A stretch of DNA of 64,000 nt from a virus (IMGVR_UViG_3300020548_000011:1-64000); one strand, 5' to 3'. Positions 46,542 to 53,149 are shown, counted from the first letter of the stretch. Translations and numbers: made by a program. The notes: generated by a model not told the origin, from the sequence alone.

Positions 46542-46783
46542 TGGTAAACGAAACTTTTCTCCAACTTATCAATATGCATGACCTTGACCGTAAGGTTGTC
46601 TGTAAACGGGCTATCGAATGCCTTAGCCCACGTTTACAATTCATCGCCGTCCGTCGTTTCTATCAGAACCAGACCATCGATGCCATCGCCGAGGAGCTTG
46701 GCCTGTCGCAGGCACGGGTTTATCAGCTAGAAAGAAAGCTGGTCTGGAAGATGCGCCGGAGCCTTGAGCTTGGCAATAGCTGA
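46541..46783 (+). CDS. sigma-70 region 4-like HTH protein
   Basis: 80 residues. LSPRLQFIAVRRFYQNQTID followed by AIAEELGLSQARVYQLERKL is the region 4.2 helix-turn-helix. No region 2 is present, so it is not a complete sigma factor. It could bind -35 sequences, compete with host sigma or act on phage promoters. Stop is directly followed by cassette hairpin 2. Confidence 0.8.
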   Translation: MVNETFLQLINMHDLDRKVVCKRAIECLSPRLQFIAVRRFYQNQTIDAIAEELGLSQARVYQLERKLVWKMRRSLELGNS

Positions 46784-46784
46784 G

Positions 46785-46803
46785 GTGCGACATCCTGTCG
46801 CAC
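46785..46803 (+). terminator. cassette hairpin 2 (GTGCGACA-TCC-TGTCGCAC)
   Basis: Perfect 8-bp stem, one base after the stop of the sigma-like gene, followed by TGTTTACAATTAG. Confidence 0.6.
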
Positions 46804-46823
46804 TGTTTACAATTAGATTTCTA

Positions 46824-46852
46824 TTGACTCCTTCCTTTTACCGTGGTATTAT
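46824..46852 (+). promoter_or_regulatory. cassette promoter 2
   Basis: TTGACT (46824-46829), 17 bp, TATTAT (46847-46852). Confidence 0.85.
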
Positions 46853-46876
46853 GTTCCTATGATGAAAGGAAAAATC

Positions 46877-47095
46877 ATGTCCAACTATTATTCCATTCTT
46901 GTTTATGATCACATAAACGACAATATCCGTCAAGAGTTTGATCCGTTATTCAACAATCTGACCGAAGCAAAAGAGTTTCGTGAATCCGTAGAAGTATTAC
47001 TAGAAGTCTTAGAAAAGATTGATCTAGATCAATATAGCGTCGAAATTGTTGAATATAATATCGACAATGTTACCATTCGCTATGTTGATATTTGA
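46877..47095 (+). CDS. hypothetical 72-aa protein
   Basis: ATG 46877 taken because AAAGGA lies 7-12 nt upstream; ATG 46859 would be at +1. MSNYYSILVYDHINDNIRQE..., acidic, alpha/beta. Single-gene transcription unit ended by the hairpins at 47105. Confidence 0.72.
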   Translation: MSNYYSILVYDHINDNIRQEFDPLFNNLTEAKEFRESVEVLLEVLEKIDLDQYSVEIVEYNIDNVTIRYVDI

Positions 47096-47104
47096 TAGAA
47101 GAAT

Positions 47105-47150
47105 GTCAACGACTGCGATCAATGTGCGACAACCTGTCGCAGTCGTTGAC
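47105..47150 (+). promoter_or_regulatory. two mutually exclusive hairpins (cassette 3)
   Basis: GTCAACGACTGCGA (47105-47118) pairs with TCGCAGTCGTTGAC (47137-47150), a perfect 14-bp stem. The usual cassette stem TGCGACA (47125-47131)/TGTCGCA (47135-47141) uses part of the same right arm, so the two folds exclude each other. Could terminate, attenuate or mask. Confidence 0.6.
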
Positions 47151-47162
47151 AAACGATTTTGG

Positions 47163-47191
47163 TTGACCCTTCCGTTCCGATGTGCTAATAT
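47163..47191 (+). promoter_or_regulatory. cassette promoter 3
   Basis: TTGACC (47163-47168), 17 bp ending TGTGC, TAATAT (47186-47191). Followed by ATTCCCATAATCGAGAAAGG, shared with cassette 5. Confidence 0.85.
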
Positions 47192-47218
47192 ATTCCCATA
47201 ATCGAGAAAGGTTCCAAC

Positions 47219-47389
47219 ATGTCAAATACTCGCTTTCATATCAAAAACCAAGACGGCAAAGATGTGGTTTTGCGTCTCGCCCTTCTTCGTTGGGCTGAAA
47301 ACGGTGGTAAAATCACCAAGGTGAAATCGTCTAAACGTCCGAAGCGTGGTTTCACGGTTGGTAAAAATATCAAAGTAGGAGATAAGTGA
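47219..47389 (+). CDS. hypothetical 56-aa basic protein
   Basis: GAAAGG before ATG. MSNTRFHIKNQDGKDVVLRL... then KVKSSKRPKRGFTVGKN; basic, beta-like. First gene of a micro-gene operon; overlaps the next ATG by one base. Confidence 0.68.
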   Translation: MSNTRFHIKNQDGKDVVLRLALLRWAENGGKITKVKSSKRPKRGFTVGKNIKVGDK

Positions 47390-47613
47390 TGGAAGTTTTC
47401 GTTCTCTTCGGTTGCATCGATTATGAGGGTGATTATATGCTCGGCGTTTATTATTCGCTGGCAGATGCCCAATCGGCTCTGGTCGATTTTGAGGGTGAAG
47501 CGTATGGTCGTTATATTATCTCTCGCCGTGTAGTTGGTGCCCGTGCCAACGAAGACTTTCTCGGCGAGTCGATTGTGTATGATACGGATAAACTCGGTCA
47601 GGAGGCTGCATAA
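47389..47613 (+). CDS. hypothetical 74-aa protein
   Basis: Start 47389 overlaps the previous stop. VFVLFGCIDYEGDYMLGVYY followed by SLADAQSALVDF: the strand-helix style of small phage proteins that describe 'cut in by tyrosine-rich sheet'. No named family. Confidence 0.7.
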   Translation: MEVFVLFGCIDYEGDYMLGVYYSLADAQSALVDFEGEAYGRYIISRRVVGARANEDFLGESIVYDTDKLGQEAA

Positions 47614-47735
47614 TGAATAATATCCCAGTTCACATCATTGCCCAGATCAATAACTGGGCCGAGCACCAGTTGATTTGGCACGGTGTTTGTGTGTGGTTAT
47701 ATCCCGATCTTATCTCTAATGCGGAGAACCGATAG
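47613..47735 (+). CDS. 40-aa micro-protein, possible W-x-x-P family member
   Basis: TAATG coupled. MNNIPVHIIAQINNWAEHQL... ends VCVWLYPDLISNAENR, whose VWLYPDL resembles the WVVPGTL ending of the genes that follow. Confidence 0.6.
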   Translation: MNNIPVHIIAQINNWAEHQLIWHGVCVWLYPDLISNAENR

Positions 47736-47815
47736 TGTCCGACGTTATTCTCTTTTTCGTTCTATTCGGTGCGCCTATATCTCTTGCGCTTGTCGCTATT
47801 CTGACGGAGGTCTGA
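47735..47815 (+). CDS. 26-aa membrane micro-protein (GTG start)
   Basis: GTG overlapping the preceding TAG. VILFFVLFGAPISLALVAIL is one hydrophobic helix. Coupling to both sides supports it. Confidence 0.5.
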   Translation: MSDVILFFVLFGAPISLALVAILTEV

Positions 47816-47816
47816 A

Positions 47817-47945
47817 ATGACAGTTTTCTATTCTATCTATCACGATGGTCACCGTGGTTATTCTGCTATCACCTGGCTTCAGGATGAAATCTATCCCGAT
47901 GCTGATATCTCTTATTGGATTGTTCCCGGCACTCTGGAGGATTGA
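47817..47945 (+). CDS. W-x-x-P family micro-protein 1 (42 aa)
   Basis: GGAGG lies 7 nt upstream. MTVFYSIYHDGHRGYSAITW... ends SYWIVPGTLED. First of three tandem genes with the same ending; N-termini differ. Confidence 0.68.
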   Translation: MTVFYSIYHDGHRGYSAITWLQDEIYPDADISYWIVPGTLED

Positions 47946-47946
47946 T

Positions 47947-48072
47947 ATGATAGTATATGTTAATCATCTGATGATATACGCCAATCTCGGTGTGTTTGGT
48001 CATGTTGTGGCATATGCTGCTAATAGTGATCATCAATCTTATTGGGTTGTTCCCGGAACTTTGGAGGCATGA
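47947..48072 (+). CDS. W-x-x-P family micro-protein 2 (41 aa)
   Basis: Starts 2 nt after the previous gene, whose GGAGG end serves as ribosome site. Ends SYWVVPGTLEA; FGHVVAYA in the middle is shared with micro-protein 3. Confidence 0.68.
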   Translation: MIVYVNHLMIYANLGVFGHVVAYAANSDHQSYWVVPGTLEA

Positions 48073-48073
48073 T

Positions 48074-48190
48074 ATGGTTATTCATAGGTATATTCCTTCA
48101 TATGGTCATTGTGTAGCATATGCTAGCTTTGGTGGTAATATGTTTACTTCATGTTCAATATGGGTTGTTCCTGGCACTCTGGAGGACTAA
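48074..48190 (+). CDS. W-x-x-P family micro-protein 3 (38 aa)
   Basis: Same spacing from its neighbour. MVIHRYIPSYGHCVAYASFG... ends SIWVVPGTLED. GHCVAYA aligns with GHVVAYA of micro-protein 2, so these two are recent duplicates. Confidence 0.68.
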   Translation: MVIHRYIPSYGHCVAYASFGGNMFTSCSIWVVPGTLED

Positions 48191-48191
48191 A

Positions 48192-48296
48192 ATGTTAGAC
48201 GAAAGTAAAATGGTTCAGATTATGGCCCTTGGTGTTGTTACTGTCGGTCTAATCTTCGGTATCGTTCTTATCATGGCTCTTGATGGAGTAAACTAA
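48192..48296 (+). CDS. 34-aa single-pass membrane micro-protein
   Basis: GGAGG upstream in the preceding gene end. MVQIMALGVVTVGLIFGIVL is one membrane helix. TAATG overlap with the next gene. Confidence 0.58.
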   Translation: MLDESKMVQIMALGVVTVGLIFGIVLIMALDGVN

Positions 48297-48421
48297 TGGC
48301 TCGGTTTTATGTCAGTCTCTATGGTGCTGGAATTCGGGTGAGTTATGATTATAGTACCTGCCCATATACCGCATCCAGCATTTGGTATGTGCCTAATACA
48401 ATCTTGCTACAAAATCAATAG
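48296..48421 (+). CDS. W-x-x-P family micro-protein 4 (41 aa)
   Basis: MARFYVSLYGAGIRVSYDYS... ends SIWYVPNTILLQNQ. The last codons and the following cassette repeat the end of the gene at 6812. Confidence 0.62.
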   Translation: MARFYVSLYGAGIRVSYDYSTCPYTASSIWYVPNTILLQNQ

Positions 48422-48426
48422 ACTAA

Positions 48427-48449
48427 GGGTGCGACAGAATGTCGCACCC
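48427..48449 (+). terminator. cassette hairpin 4
   Basis: GGGTGCGACA-GAA-TGTCGCACCC, perfect 10-bp stem, the strongest copy; followed by GTTTACATACG. Confidence 0.65.
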
Positions 48450-48467
48450 GTTTACATACGATTTCGC

Positions 48468-48495
48468 TTGCATCTTCCATTCCTTGTGCTATAAT
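48468..48495 (+). promoter_or_regulatory. cassette promoter 4
   Basis: TTGCAT, 16 bp (CTTCCATTCCTTGTGC), TATAAT (48490-48495). Near-identical to cassette promoter 6. Confidence 0.87.
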
Positions 48496-48524
48496 ATGTC
48501 CATAGAATGAGAAATGAGGAAACG

Positions 48525-48725
48525 ATGGCTGTCCACTTTGTCGGTTTCAAGGACGAGCGTGTATATAACGCCCTCAAGGTCTTTGGCAAGCCGGACTTCT
48601 GGCATCGCTTTTGGGACCTTCGTGCGGTTGCGGAAGTTGTTGAAGGCGACACGGTCATCTTTGCGACTGGCAATGAATATACAGTTCCGAACGTCAATGC
48701 TTTTGACGACTCGGCAAATCAATAG
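48525..48725 (+). CDS. hypothetical 66-aa protein
   Basis: ATG 48525 chosen for GAGGAA 7-12 nt upstream over in-frame ATG 48507. HFVGFKDERVYNALKVFGKP... with VAEVVEGDTVIFATG; alpha/beta. The FGKPDFWHRFWD pattern recalls small phage proteins of unknown role. Confidence 0.72.
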   Translation: MAVHFVGFKDERVYNALKVFGKPDFWHRFWDLRAVAEVVEGDTVIFATGNEYTVPNVNAFDDSANQ

Positions 48726-48732
48726 GTGAGAA

Positions 48733-48882
48733 ATGGCAGAAGCAAATCTGGACAAAACTGTTTATGTTCCTGTCACCGAACTTCTGCCGACTGTTGCCGA
48801 ACTTTATGGTAATGTCGGTGTCGTAATCTACACTAAGACCTTTATGGTTCACGGTGTAAACATTTGGATGGTGCCTGAATGA
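48733..48882 (+). CDS. W-x-x-P family micro-protein 5 (49 aa)
   Basis: MAEANLDKTVYVPVTELLPT... ends FMVHGVNIWMVPE. A 31-nt block encoding FMVHGVNIWM is identical to the end of the 49739 gene. ATGA into the next gene. Confidence 0.66.
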   Translation: MAEANLDKTVYVPVTELLPTVAELYGNVGVVIYTKTFMVHGVNIWMVPE

Positions 48883-49067
48883 CGACGTATGAAGTGACAC
48901 TAGTGGAAGAACGCAGATACGTTTATGTAGTTACCGCGGATAGTTCTCTTGAGGCGACCAATGGTGTGCTTTGGGATTTTAACCATGCCATACAATGGCA
49001 AAGAGACATGCATTGCAAGGAAAGCATCCTCGTCGATTGGCATGAGAAGGAGATAGATAATGACTAA
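48879..49067 (+). CDS. hypothetical 62-aa protein
   Basis: ATGA overlap. YEVTLVEERRYVYVVTADSS then ATNGVLWDFNHA; strand-helix small protein similar in style to the 56933 gene product. Unknown. Confidence 0.7.
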   Translation: MTTYEVTLVEERRYVYVVTADSSLEATNGVLWDFNHAIQWQRDMHCKESILVDWHEKEIDND

Positions 49068-49131
49068 TGTTAGCGATACTGCTCCCGATTGGTATATGAA
49101 GGCAGAAGATAGAGTTGAGGTTGTAGAATGA
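49060..49131 (+). CDS. 23-aa peptide
   Basis: AAGGAG 7 nt upstream of ATG 49060, and ATGA coupling to the next gene. MTNVSDTAPDWYMKAEDRVE... Too short for assignment; may serve as a coupling leader. Confidence 0.45.
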   Translation: MTNVSDTAPDWYMKAEDRVEVVE

Positions 49132-49559
49132 AGTATTTTGCTGATAATCTAAGCCAAATGGAAGGATTAACCTTTCACCATGTCGAGGGTGAAAAGGACA
49201 ACGATGTTCTCTTGTTCGTTGGAGCAGGCGATACTCCTTCCTTTAAGTTCTATCACGAGCAGGATTGTTGCGAGAGTGTTCGCATTGAGGACATTGTAGG
49301 TGATCTTAACGACCTTGTAGGAGTGCCAATTCTTGAGGCTCGTGAGGACTCGCAGGACGGTGGTGCGGATTATGAAAGTGCCACTTGGACTTTCTATAAC
49401 TTTCGTACCATTAAGGGATCTGTAACTGTTCGTTGGTTGGGAACTTCAAACGGCTACTACAGTGAGAGCGTAACATGCGAACGCCTACCTACTGAATACG
49501 AGAAGACTATAAACGAACTATATGAGGATGAGGAACATGAAGAGGATAATGACAGTTGA
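49128..49559 (+). CDS. hypothetical 143-aa acidic protein
   Basis: GLTFHHVEGEKDNDVLLFVG, FYHEQDCCESVRIEDIVGDL, VRWLGTSNGYYSESV: the pattern matches a common phage/bacterial small beta protein that carries QDCCE...V (DUF7448-like, from memory). Function unknown. Confidence 0.75.
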   Translation: MKYFADNLSQMEGLTFHHVEGEKDNDVLLFVGAGDTPSFKFYHEQDCCESVRIEDIVGDLNDLVGVPILEAREDSQDGGADYESATWTFYNFRTIKGSVTVRWLGTSNGYYSESVTCERLPTEYEKTINELYEDEEHEEDNDS

Positions 49560-49746
49560 TTTAGATCAAGACCAAGTGGACTATTTGGTTGTAGAAAATC
49601 TAAAACATGATTATCGTTCAATGGCTGTAAATCCCATGCCAGAGGAGGATGACTTGAGAGATGCTATTGAAGTAGTGCTTGAATATTATCTCAGTCACGA
49701 CGATTATAAAAAGTGGCTAGAAGAAAAGGTTCAATATTATGGCTGA
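49549..49746 (+). CDS. hypothetical 65-aa protein
   Basis: Start ambiguous between ATG 49537 and 49549; AGAGG precedes the latter. TVDLDQDQVDYLVVENLKHD, then a helical Glu/Asp-rich region. Recurrent small phage protein of unknown role. Confidence 0.65.
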   Translation: MTVDLDQDQVDYLVVENLKHDYRSMAVNPMPEEDDLRDAIEVVLEYYLSHDDYKKWLEEKVQYYG

Positions 49747-50068
49747 GCTTCCTACAAGTCTTATTGTTAGTGCTCGCAACCTTCTCCGTGATATCACAAA
49801 GTATTACGGAGACGAGCAGGGCATGAAGATGTGGCGTTCACTGAAAGAAGGAATGGGCGAGGACTTACAGAACGCTGTCCTTATGGGACTTCTGCGTGGT
49901 ATTAAGTATGATCTAAAGATTCGTACTCATGCTTCAAAAGAATATCGCATGTTCATCAATGCCATTAAGGCTGTGCGTCATGCTACTGGGTATGGACTTA
50001 AAGATGCCAAGGACTTTATGGTTCACGGTGTAAACATTTGGATGCTTCCTGAAGGAGTGAAAGAATAA
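49739..50068 (+). CDS. W-x-x-P family protein with L7/L12-like motif (109 aa)
   Basis: Helical N-terminal 70 residues. NAIKAVRHATGYGLKDAKDF near residue 75 resembles the C-terminal motif of ribosomal protein L7/L12 (ATGLGLKEAKDLV). Ends FMVHGVNIWMLPEGVKE, identical in DNA to the end of the 48733 gene. The L7/L12 likeness may point to ribosome or elongation-factor contact; that is inference. Confidence 0.7.
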   Translation: MAELPTSLIVSARNLLRDITKYYGDEQGMKMWRSLKEGMGEDLQNAVLMGLLRGIKYDLKIRTHASKEYRMFINAIKAVRHATGYGLKDAKDFMVHGVNIWMLPEGVKE

Positions 50069-50226
50069 TGACCTACGTTCTAATCGCTCTTTTATATTAT
50101 AAGGCAGGAATTACTGCGGAGTTTAGTTCGCTAGACAAATGTAAAGCGGCGGGTGAAGCCCTTATTCGTATATATCCTGATAAGTATCATCAGGCTATGA
50201 TCCAGTATGTCTGTGTGGAGAAATAA
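50068..50226 (+). CDS. hypothetical 52-aa protein, DUF1482-like
   Basis: TAATG overlap. MTYVLIALLYYKAGITAEFS..., CKAAGEAL, YVCVEK: two Cys and a hydrophobic N-terminus resemble small exported phage proteins of the DUF1482 kind. Confidence 0.62.
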   Translation: MTYVLIALLYYKAGITAEFSSLDKCKAAGEALIRIYPDKYHQAMIQYVCVEK

Positions 50227-50227
50227 A

Positions 50228-50380
50228 ATGGCTAATGTGAAAACCTACAATCTGTCGGTCTATTTTGTTGATAGCACGACCATAACATTCCGTGGCATTT
50301 CACGGGTTGCTGTTGAACGATATAAAAAGTATTATCTCAATAAGTATATCAAGCCCGATTTTTATGTAGAGGCTCGTTAG
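50228..50380 (+). CDS. hypothetical 50-aa protein
   Basis: GGAGAAATAAAATG ribosome site shared with its neighbours. MANVKTYNLSVYFVDSTTIT..., basic Tyr/Lys-rich tail. Unknown. Confidence 0.62.
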   Translation: MANVKTYNLSVYFVDSTTITFRGISRVAVERYKKYYLNKYIKPDFYVEAR

Positions 50381-50390
50381 GAGAAATAAA

Positions 50391-51617
50391 ATGGCTTATC
50401 AGTTCGTCCAAGGTCGTGGTGCGCCGCTCAAGATGTGGTGCGAAGGTGTTGAGGTCGAAGCCGACGCTCGCACGCAGTTGGAAAATATAGCGTCCTTGCC
50501 GTTCGTGTATAAGCATGTAGCGGTTATGCCGGACGTTCATCTTGGCAAGGGTGCTACGGTTGGTTCTGTTATAGCAACGAAGGGTGCTGTGGTTCCGGCT
50601 GCGGTTGGTGTTGATATCGGTTGCGGTATGATGGCTGTTCGCTTGTCACTGACGGCGAACGATTTACCGGATAATCTTGCTCCGCTTCGTTCTGCTATCG
50701 AGGCCGCAGTGCCGCATGGTCGCACGGACAACGGTGGTAAGAACGACGAAGGAACGTGGAACTCGAACTTTGCGTCCCGTTCTGCCATAGATGCTTGGGC
50801 GGTGTTGAAGTCTCGTTATGACGCTATCTTAGCAAAGCATCCGAAGATTGCTTCTCATAAGACCTTCGAGTTTATGGGAACGCTTGGCACGGGTAATCAC
50901 TTTATCGAATTGTGTCTGGACGAGGCCGACTATGTGTGGGTAATGCTACACTCTGGTTCTCGTGGTGTTGGTAACAAGATAGGTCAGTATTTCATCGAAG
51001 CTGCAAAGCGTGAGATGGAACGCTATCATATCTTGCCGTATCTGCCGGATCAGGACTTGTCCTATCTGGTAGAAAACACGACGCTATTCGATGATTATGT
51101 GGAGGCTGTATCGTGGGCACAGGAGTTTGCTGCCCTCAACCGTCAGGTTATGATGGACGCTGTGCTAAAGGTTCTTCGTGGGCGTTTGCCGGCATTCGTT
51201 GTATCTGACGAAAAGGCTGTGAACTGCCATCACAACTATATCTCCAAGGAGAACCACTTTGGAGAAAATGTGTATGTGACCCGCAAGGGTGCTGTTCGGG
51301 CTCGTAAGAACGACCTCGGTATCATACCGGGTTCGATGGGAACGGGTTCGTTTATCGTTCGTGGTCTTGGTAATCATGAGTCGTTTTGTTCATGTTCTCA
51401 CGGCGCTGGTCGTCGTATGTCTCGCAATGCGGCACGTAAGGCTATCACGCTAGAGGATCATATCAAGGCGACCGAGGGTATCGAGTGCCGTAAGGATGCC
51501 GATGTTATCGACGAGTCGCCGGCTGCTTACAAGGATATCGGTGCGGTCATGGCTGCCCAGGATGACCTTGTTGAGATTGTCCACCGTCTCCGTCAGGTGG
51601 TCAACATCAAAGGTTGA
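50391..51617 (+). CDS. rtcB: RtcB, tRNA/RNA ligase
   Basis: 408 residues. VMPDVHLGKGATVGSVIATK (about 45), GVDIGCGMMAVR (about 73, metal Asp and Cys), GTGNHFIEL (about 164), MLHSGSRGVGNKIG (about 184), NCHHNYISKE (about 276) and CSCSHGAGRRMSR (about 335, His that takes GMP) are all present. Joins 2',3'-cyclic or 3'-phosphate ends to 5'-OH ends. With the tRNA array and the 3'-phosphatase at 10.6 kb, it may repair tRNAs cut by host anticodon nucleases. Confidence 0.96.
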   Translation: MAYQFVQGRGAPLKMWCEGVEVEADARTQLENIASLPFVYKHVAVMPDVHLGKGATVGSVIATKGAVVPAAVGVDIGCGMMAVRLSLTANDLPDNLAPLRSAIEAAVPHGRTDNGGKNDEGTWNSNFASRSAIDAWAVLKSRYDAILAKHPKIASHKTFEFMGTLGTGNHFIELCLDEADYVWVMLHSGSRGVGNKIGQYFIEAAKREMERYHILPYLPDQDLSYLVENTTLFDDYVEAVSWAQEFAALNRQVMMDAVLKVLRGRLPAFVVSDEKAVNCHHNYISKENHFGENVYVTRKGAVRARKNDLGIIPGSMGTGSFIVRGLGNHESFCSCSHGAGRRMSRNAARKAITLEDHIKATEGIECRKDADVIDESPAAYKDIGAVMAAQDDLVEIVHRLRQVVNIKG

Positions 51618-52206
51618 TACAACGTCTTTTGTGTTGACTGTTCAACGGTGAAATCATTTCGCCACAGTTAGGACAGGGTAGTTTGCCTAATGACTGTAAA
51701 GTTTTAGTCATTCTCTCTGTCCTATCGTCTTTATGTTTCTTACCATAACAGTGGTGATTTTCACCAAACTTGCCATAGTTTGGATTATTTTCACCGCTCA
51801 TAAGGAGTGATTGTCTTGGTCTTTTCTTTCCGAACATATGATGATCTTCACCCGATCTTAGCATATGGGGTGAAATAACGCCTTTTCGTGCTTCACTAAA
51901 TGATTGCCTACAAATCGCATATTGATAAGATGATAGAGTCCTTCCATTGTGATTATTACCAGTCATTCCACCCAAAGCATGTTTCATTTTTACTTGTTCA
52001 TTATCTTTAGTCATTTTGGTTAGTAACCAATGTGCTAAAAAATGTTCTCTTGCGGTCAATGCGACAAGATTATCGGAGTCATCGGTTCCTCCGATAGATT
52101 TGGGGATAATATGATGCTTCTCAACATATCCTTCTGGAATAGTTGATTTGCGATTCTCTATAAGGGAGAAATACCAAGTGGTATACTTGTTGGATATAAA
52201 TAACAT
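51607..52206 (-). CDS. HNH homing endonuclease with NUMOD-like repeats
   Basis: 199 residues on the minus strand. EKHHIIPKSIGGTDDSDNLV (residues about 29-48) is the HNH core with LTAREHFLAHWLL following; EDHHMFGKKRP, ENNPNYGKFGE and ENHHCYGKKH are repeated NUMOD3-like units; LPCPNCGEMISPL adds a zinc finger. Overlaps the rtcB end by 11 nt. Preceded by a minus-strand late element. Confidence 0.9.
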   Translation of the reverse strand: MLFISNKYTTWYFSLIENRKSTIPEGYVEKHHIIPKSIGGTDDSDNLVALTAREHFLAHWLLTKMTKDNEQVKMKHALGGMTGNNHNGRTLSSYQYAICRQSFSEARKGVISPHMLRSGEDHHMFGKKRPRQSLLMSGENNPNYGKFGENHHCYGKKHKDDRTERMTKTLQSLGKLPCPNCGEMISPLNSQHKRRCINL

Positions 52207-52267
52207 TGCTGATACTCCTATACAGTATTAGAGTCCGTGGGTGCGTCAACACCGTGACGGACATTAC

Positions 52268-52274
52268 TATTTAG
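52268..52274 (-). promoter_or_regulatory. late-promoter element of the HNH endonuclease
   Basis: ACTAAATA on the minus strand, about 62 bp before the ATG at 52206. A GTCCGT/ACGGAC hairpin and AGGAG lie between. Confidence 0.65.
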
Positions 52275-52299
52275 TAAACATAGAATGTGAAGGGGTAAA

Positions 52300-52413
52300 A
52301 TGAAACGAAAACCGAATCCAGTAGCGAAAGCACTCCGACAACCTCAATGTAGACAAAAGGTGATTGTAGACAAGAAAACTGTATACAATCGCAAAAGGCT
52401 ACCAAAACTATAG
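52300..52413 (+). CDS. 37-aa basic peptide, conserved phage type
   Basis: AAGGGG 7 nt before ATG. MKRKPNPVAKALRQPQCRQK... and VYNRKR: the NPVAKAL and basic ending recur in a peptide found in many phages (DUF7230-like, from memory). Confidence 0.68.
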   Translation: MKRKPNPVAKALRQPQCRQKVIVDKKTVYNRKRLPKL

Positions 52414-52466
52414 ACTTTGATCTGTAGACATTCGGAGCGCATTCTATATTCCAATGGGTGCTTATA

Positions 52467-52567
52467 GACCAGGATCGCCTGAGGCCAGCGACGGCTGGAG
52501 AGCGGTCCTGGTCGTTTTGGTGCGTATATAGCTGTCCAATGCTCGGTTTCTCCAGCCCGCTCTGGAG
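52467..52567 (+). ncRNA. structured intergenic RNA candidate
   Basis: GACCAGGA (52467-52474) pairs with TCCTGGTC (52506-52513) around a CCAGC-GACG-GCTGG hairpin, followed by GTTTTGG. A second hairpin, CTCCAG-CCCGCT-CTGGAG, ends at 52567. GC-rich against the surroundings. No gene in 52414-52685. Could be a terminator or a small RNA. Confidence 0.5.
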
Positions 52568-52591
52568 GAATGTAAACGGCTATGCCTAAGG

Positions 52592-52608
52592 TGCGACATC
52601 CTGTCGCA
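52592..52608 (+). terminator. cassette hairpin 5
   Basis: TGCGACA-TCC-TGTCGCA, 7-bp stem, followed by GTTGTTTACAAACG. Confidence 0.58.
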
Positions 52609-52629
52609 GTTGTTTACAAACGATTCCCA

Positions 52630-52658
52630 TTGACTCTTTCCTTCCTATGTGTTAATAT
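52630..52658 (+). promoter_or_regulatory. cassette promoter 5
   Basis: TTGACT (52630-52635), 17 bp, TAATAT (52653-52658), then ATTCCCATAATCGAGAAAGG as in cassette 3. Confidence 0.85.
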
Positions 52659-52685
52659 ATTCCCATAATCGAGAAAGGATCTAAC

Positions 52686-52934
52686 ATGTCATCCATCGCT
52701 ATTCGTGCCCAGTCCATCGGTTCCAACCAGCTTGAAATCCAGCACGGTTATAACCGCTTTCTTATTTCTTACAAGACGCCTGTGGCAGTCTATATCTGCG
52801 GCATGGGTTATTTCCGTACCGCTACCAAGTTTTCTCGCACCACGTCCAAGCATATCAATAAGTGGATCGGTTCTGCTAATGCTAACACCATCGACCAGAA
52901 GGCTCTGGAAGATATGCTCGGCTGGAATGCGTAA
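52686..52934 (+). CDS. DUF8033-like small protein
   Basis: 82 residues. YNRFLISYKTPVAVYICGMG, FRTATKFSRTTSKHINKWIG: matches a small domain frequent in phages and bacteria (DUF8033, from memory). Unknown function. Confidence 0.75.
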   Translation: MSSIAIRAQSIGSNQLEIQHGYNRFLISYKTPVAVYICGMGYFRTATKFSRTTSKHINKWIGSANANTIDQKALEDMLGWNA

Positions 52935-52945
52935 GGAGAAATAAA

Positions 52946-53149
52946 ATGAAAGTTAAGTTTATCGATGCGGAAACAATCAATCGTATATGGAGCAACAAAG
53001 TGTATTCTTTCTTTTTTGTCGATAAGCATGGTAAGCGGCATACGTTTTATGGTTTGTCCGAACGTACCGCCAAAATGAGGTATAAAATTTTCAATCGTGA
53101 TATGGCTCTATATGGTTATCTTCAAGTTGGTTGGAACAAGGAGATATAA
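52946..53149 (+). CDS. hypothetical 67-aa basic protein
   Basis: GGAG upstream. AETINRIWSNKVYSFFFVDK, RTAKMRYKIFNRD; beta-strand/helix, basic. Unknown. Confidence 0.66.
   Translation: MKVKFIDAETINRIWSNKVYSFFFVDKHGKRHTFYGLSERTAKMRYKIFNRDMALYGYLQVGWNKEI

Noticed and set aside
47952-48072. Intein or intron in nrdJ, polymerase or thyX
   Set aside because: All three have uninterrupted motifs and normal length; no inserted endonuclease domain seen within them.
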